Assembly: GCF_003172935.1 (NCBI RefSeq)
Contig: NZ_QGKS01000272.1
Span: 1 to 52,794 of the forward strand
Direction of reading: 5' to 3'
Length of the DNA stretch: 52,794 nucleotides
From: Micromonospora sicca
GTDB taxonomy: Bacteria > Actinomycetota > Actinomycetes > Mycobacteriales > Micromonosporaceae
Below are positions 50,711 through 52,794 of this stretch, piece by piece. The notes beneath the pieces are model-generated. The model was given only the letters and a program-made list of their open reading frames with translations. It did not search any database and was not told the DNA's origin. Both the position numbers and the translations under genes were made by a program. The stretch's first letter is position 1, and each line of letters starts with the position of its first letter.

Positions 50711-51724
50711 TCAGGGGCTGCGGTCATGTGTGGGACGGACTCTGCGGGCGGAGGTCGCGAGCCGGTCGGCGAGCGCGATGACGAGGCCGCGGAGTTCATC
50801 CGGCCGCTCGATGACGAACGGCCGGTCGAGCGACGCGAGCACCGGAGGCAGCCAGTCAAGCCGCTCCGCCCGCAGTTCGACGCGCAGCCAGCCCTCGGCC
50901 TTGGGATCTGCGTCTGCCGGGGACGGGGACTCCTCCACACTCGCGACGCTGGCGGGAAGTCGGGCGCGGATCTGCTCCACCGTCGCCTGGATCCGCAGGG
51001 TCACTTCATGCCGGTACGGGGCCTTGGCGAGCGCTGAGAGAACGCGCTGCGCCGGATCGAGTCCGGCGGCTGGCTCGAACGAGCCGGGCAGGGTCCTCGC
51101 GTCTGTGATGCGATCAAGCCGGAATGTCCGTTCCTCGCCGATCTCGGGGTCCGCACCTGTGACGTACCACCGGCCCGAATGGGCGACGAGCCCGTACGGG
51201 TGCAGCGTGCGCTTACTGCGCCGGCCGTCGGCGGCGGTGTATCTGATCGAGATCGGCCGGCGATAGCGCACCGCATCGGCGATAGCGAGCAGGACCACGG
51301 TCTGCGGGGCGGCGAATTCGCCGAGCGGAGCCGTGAAGGCGAGGGCCTCGAGCACGGTACCAAGTCTGCGAGCGAGGCGCTCGGGCAGTACGCGGCGGAT
51401 CTTGGCCTCTGCCGTCTCACTCGCCGTGCCGGCCGTCGTCATCAACCCTGTTCGGCGACCGGCGACCAGACCGAGCAGCACGGCGAGGGCTTCGTCGTCG
51501 CTGAGCATGAGCGGCGGCATGCGGTACCCGGGAGCGAGTCGGTACCCGCCGTAGCGACCGCGCACCGACTCGACGGGCACGTCGAGGTCGATCAGGTGGC
51601 CTACGTACCGCCGCACGGTGCGCCCGTCGACGCCGAGCCGGTCGGCGAGTTCGGCCACCGTCCGGGTGCCGCCTGACTGCAGGAGTTCCAGCAGGGTAAG
51701 AACCTGGACAGTAGGTCGAGCCAC
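50711..51724 (-). CDS. WYL-domain HTH regulator (YafY type)
   Basis: 337 residues. The N-terminal HTH (TVAELADRLGVDGRTVRRYV, wing GRYGGYRLAPGYRMPP) is followed by a WYL domain that senses ligands or nucleic acid (TLHPYGLVAHSGRWYVTGAD) and the WCX tail. The GTG start is 17 bases from a long palindrome shared with a divergent VOC gene. Regulators of this layout usually repress that neighbour and release it upon binding its ligand. Confidence 0.9.
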   Translation of the reverse strand: MARPTVQVLTLLELLQSGGTRTVAELADRLGVDGRTVRRYVGHLIDLDVPVESVRGRYGGYRLAPGYRMPPLMLSDDEALAVLLGLVAGRRTGLMTTAGTASETAEAKIRRVLPERLARRLGTVLEALAFTAPLGEFAAPQTVVLLAIADAVRYRRPISIRYTAADGRRSKRTLHPYGLVAHSGRWYVTGADPEIGEERTFRLDRITDARTLPGSFEPAAGLDPAQRVLSALAKAPYRHEVTLRIQATVEQIRARLPASVASVEESPSPADADPKAEGWLRVELRAERLDWLPPVLASLDRPFVIERPDELRGLVIALADRLATSARRVRPTHDRSP

Positions 51725-51741
51725 TGACCAAACTTAGCGTG

Positions 51742-51768
51742 AATACTGGACCGATTCTGTCCAGTATT
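51742..51768. promoter_or_regulatory. WYL-regulator operator
   Basis: AATACTGGAC-CGATTCT-GTCCAGTATT has perfect 10-base arms around 7 bases. It lies in the 92-base gap between the divergent regulator and VOC genes, so one dimer can cover both promoters. TAGCGTG occurs on each side. Confidence 0.8.
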
Positions 51769-51816
51769 AGTCCTAGCGTGGCATCTCGAACGGATCCACC
51801 GATCAAGGAGATCTAC

Positions 51817-52215
51817 ATGAACCTCGTCTCGATCCGCATCATCACGGGCGACATCGCGCGCCTCGTCGACTTCTACGAGCGGGCCACGGGAGTGCGGGCG
51901 GACTGGGCCACCGAGGACTTCGCTGAGCTGCGGACCGCCTCCGGCACCCTCGCGATCGGCAGCACCCGCACCGTCCCGCTGTTCGCGCCTGGCTCCGCCC
52001 ATCCGGCCGACAACCGCACTGTGATCAACGAGTTCCTCGTCGACGACGTGGACAGCGTGTATCAGAACCTGGCCAGCTTCGTTGAGGACTTCGTCAACGA
52101 GCCCACCACGATGCCCTGGGGCAACCGGTCGCTGCTGTTCCGTGACCCCGACGGCAACCTTGTCAACTTTTTCACCCCTGTCACCGCGGCCGCCATCGAG
52201 AAATTCGCTCGCTGA
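51817..52215 (+). CDS. VOC-superfamily protein controlled by the WYL regulator
   Basis: 132 residues. LVSIRIITGDIARLVDFYER and VINEFLVDDVDSVYQNLASF begin the two modules; LLFRDPDGNLVNFFTPV is the conserved end. The ATG at 51817 has AAGGAGAT six bases upstream. It is divergent from the WYL gene across a palindrome. Such pairs are common in actinobacteria and often respond to toxic small molecules. Confidence 0.85.
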   Translation: MNLVSIRIITGDIARLVDFYERATGVRADWATEDFAELRTASGTLAIGSTRTVPLFAPGSAHPADNRTVINEFLVDDVDSVYQNLASFVEDFVNEPTTMPWGNRSLLFRDPDGNLVNFFTPVTAAAIEKFAR

Positions 52216-52381
52216 CGACAGCGCAGCCGCCCGGCAGTGCGCCTCCGGGCGGGAACCACCGTCGGCGATACCCCAGCACACGGAGTCCCAGCCGCAGTAC
52301 TGCGACCGCAACTCCGAACTCAGCCGGGTCTGGAGGGCCTTCACCGTCACTCCGGCCGGCAAGGCCGTCGCGCGAACATAC

Positions 52382-52450
52382 GGATCTGCCGCCAACCGCG
52401 CGCTACGGCCTGTTACAGCAAGCGGATCGCCTCGGCGGCGGGTCGTGCCG
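52382..52450 (+). repeat. Dispersed repeat, long form
   Basis: GGATCTGCCGCC at 52382 begins a stretch matching 42891-42960 through GCGCTA, GCAAGCGGAT and GGTCGTGCCG. It lies just 5' of the remnant at 52466. Confidence 0.6.
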
Positions 52451-52465
52451 ATGCGCGAAAGACGG

Positions 52466-52620
52466 TCATCCTCGATGACGACGTTCGTAGGCGCGGATAA
52501 CTCGAAGCGTGGGATCCGCGCTCTCTGCCGTGCGCAGCCGATCGGTCAGAAGGAAATCGGGCAAGGTGAACCCGGCCGCATGCTCGTGCTCGGACAGCAC
52601 GAACGTTCCGCCCTGCCTCT
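52466..52620 (-). pseudogene. C-terminal remnant cut by the IS5-type element
   Basis: On the minus strand the frame reads GGTFVLSEHEHAAGFTLPDF, LLTDRLRTAESADPTLRVIR, AYERRHRG and stops with TGA at 52466. It has coding character but no start. It begins right at the insertion-sequence end, so the upstream part of the gene was probably separated by the insertion. I do not recognise the family. Confidence 0.5.
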
Positions 52621-52621
52621 C

Positions 52622-52794
52622 AGAGCCTGGTAAATAAGGGTTTCAGGTGTTTTGGTGGCGGGCGAGACGGCGGGTCATGACGATGATCATGGCCCATTGG
52701 ACCATCGCGGCGTGGTGGTCGGGTAGCCGTTCGTAGTCGCGGACGGTGCGTCGGCACCGGTTGATCCAGGAGAATGTGCGCTCGACCGCCCATC
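52622..52794 (-). mobile_element. IS5-family element, one end (cut by window edge)
   Basis: The terminus appears as GAGCCTGGTAAATAAGGG near 52623-52640, followed directly by the end of a transposase gene on the minus strand. The element runs beyond the window. Confidence 0.7.
52643..52794 (-). CDS. IS5-family transposase, C-terminal part
   Basis: About 50 residues: WAVERTFSWINRCRRTVRDY and ERLPDHHAAMVQWAMIIVMT, then RRLARHQNT and a TGA at 52643-52645. VERTFSWINRCRR-DYER is the signature around the catalytic glutamate of IS5-family DDE transposases. The remainder lies beyond the window edge, so intactness cannot be judged. Confidence 0.88.
   Translation of the reverse strand, partial: WAVERTFSWINRCRRTVRDYERLPDHHAAMVQWAMIIVMTRRLARHQNT

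Overview
The window is very GC-rich, its third codon positions are almost all G or C, and it carries Tat-type secreted proteins, LuxR-type two-component genes, WYL, DUF5937-like ArsR and IclR regulators, and a sugar ABC importer without its own ATPase. This fits a soil or plant-associated filamentous actinobacterium, most plausibly Micromonosporaceae; the family assignment is inference. No rRNA, tRNA, CRISPR array or phage structural gene was seen.

Layout. 0-7 kb: the end of an aminotransferase gene, an NhaA antiporter fused to a DsbA-like domain, a secreted M14 carboxypeptidase, then a scar of gene remnants (alpha/beta hydrolase, 5'-truncated DUF1080 protein, ROK tail). 7-14 kb: an ArsR-type regulator and two epoxide-hydrolase paralogues flanking a nested insertion (an IS701-type element inside an IS481-type transposase, with intact 4-bp target duplication), then a double YCII protein. 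14-19 kb: an unknown protein, a VWA protein, an ADP-ribosylglycohydrolase fused to a dual-specificity phosphatase, and a small unknown gene preceded by three 20-bp-spaced repeats.

19-32 kb is the functional core: a divergent carbohydrate regulon. Leftward run a 1089-residue putative lyase/hydrolase of unrecognised family, an enolase-superfamily dehydratase, a DapA-type aldolase, an SDR dehydrogenase and an SMP-30 lactonase. Rightward run an IclR regulator, two ABC permeases, a Tat-lipoprotein binding protein, a GH88/GH105-like hydrolase and a second enolase-superfamily enzyme. Together they can import a (probably uronate- or deoxy-sugar-containing) oligosaccharide, cut it inside the cell and oxidise the sugar by a non-phosphorylated route (dehydrogenase, lactonase, dehydratase, aldolase). 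The substrate cannot be named from sequence.

32-40 kb: an AraC/DJ-1 regulator divergent from an HD-domain, decayed MFS and quinone-oxidoreductase-like run; then a TetR gene divergent from a Vat/CatB-like acetyltransferase and a flavin monooxygenase, with two near-identical palindromic operators, which looks like an antibiotic-inactivation cassette. 40-52.8 kb: small hypothetical genes, a histidine kinase/response regulator pair, Nudix, F420-type reductase, SDR, VOC and WYL genes, IS21 and IS5 fragments, and many copies of a short dispersed repeat (core GGATCTGCCGC).

Nine reading-frame breaks are all repaired by adding or removing one base, in at least eight cases within a short single-base run, which suggests base-calling errors in the assembly as much as real gene decay; those genes are annotated over their full repaired span.
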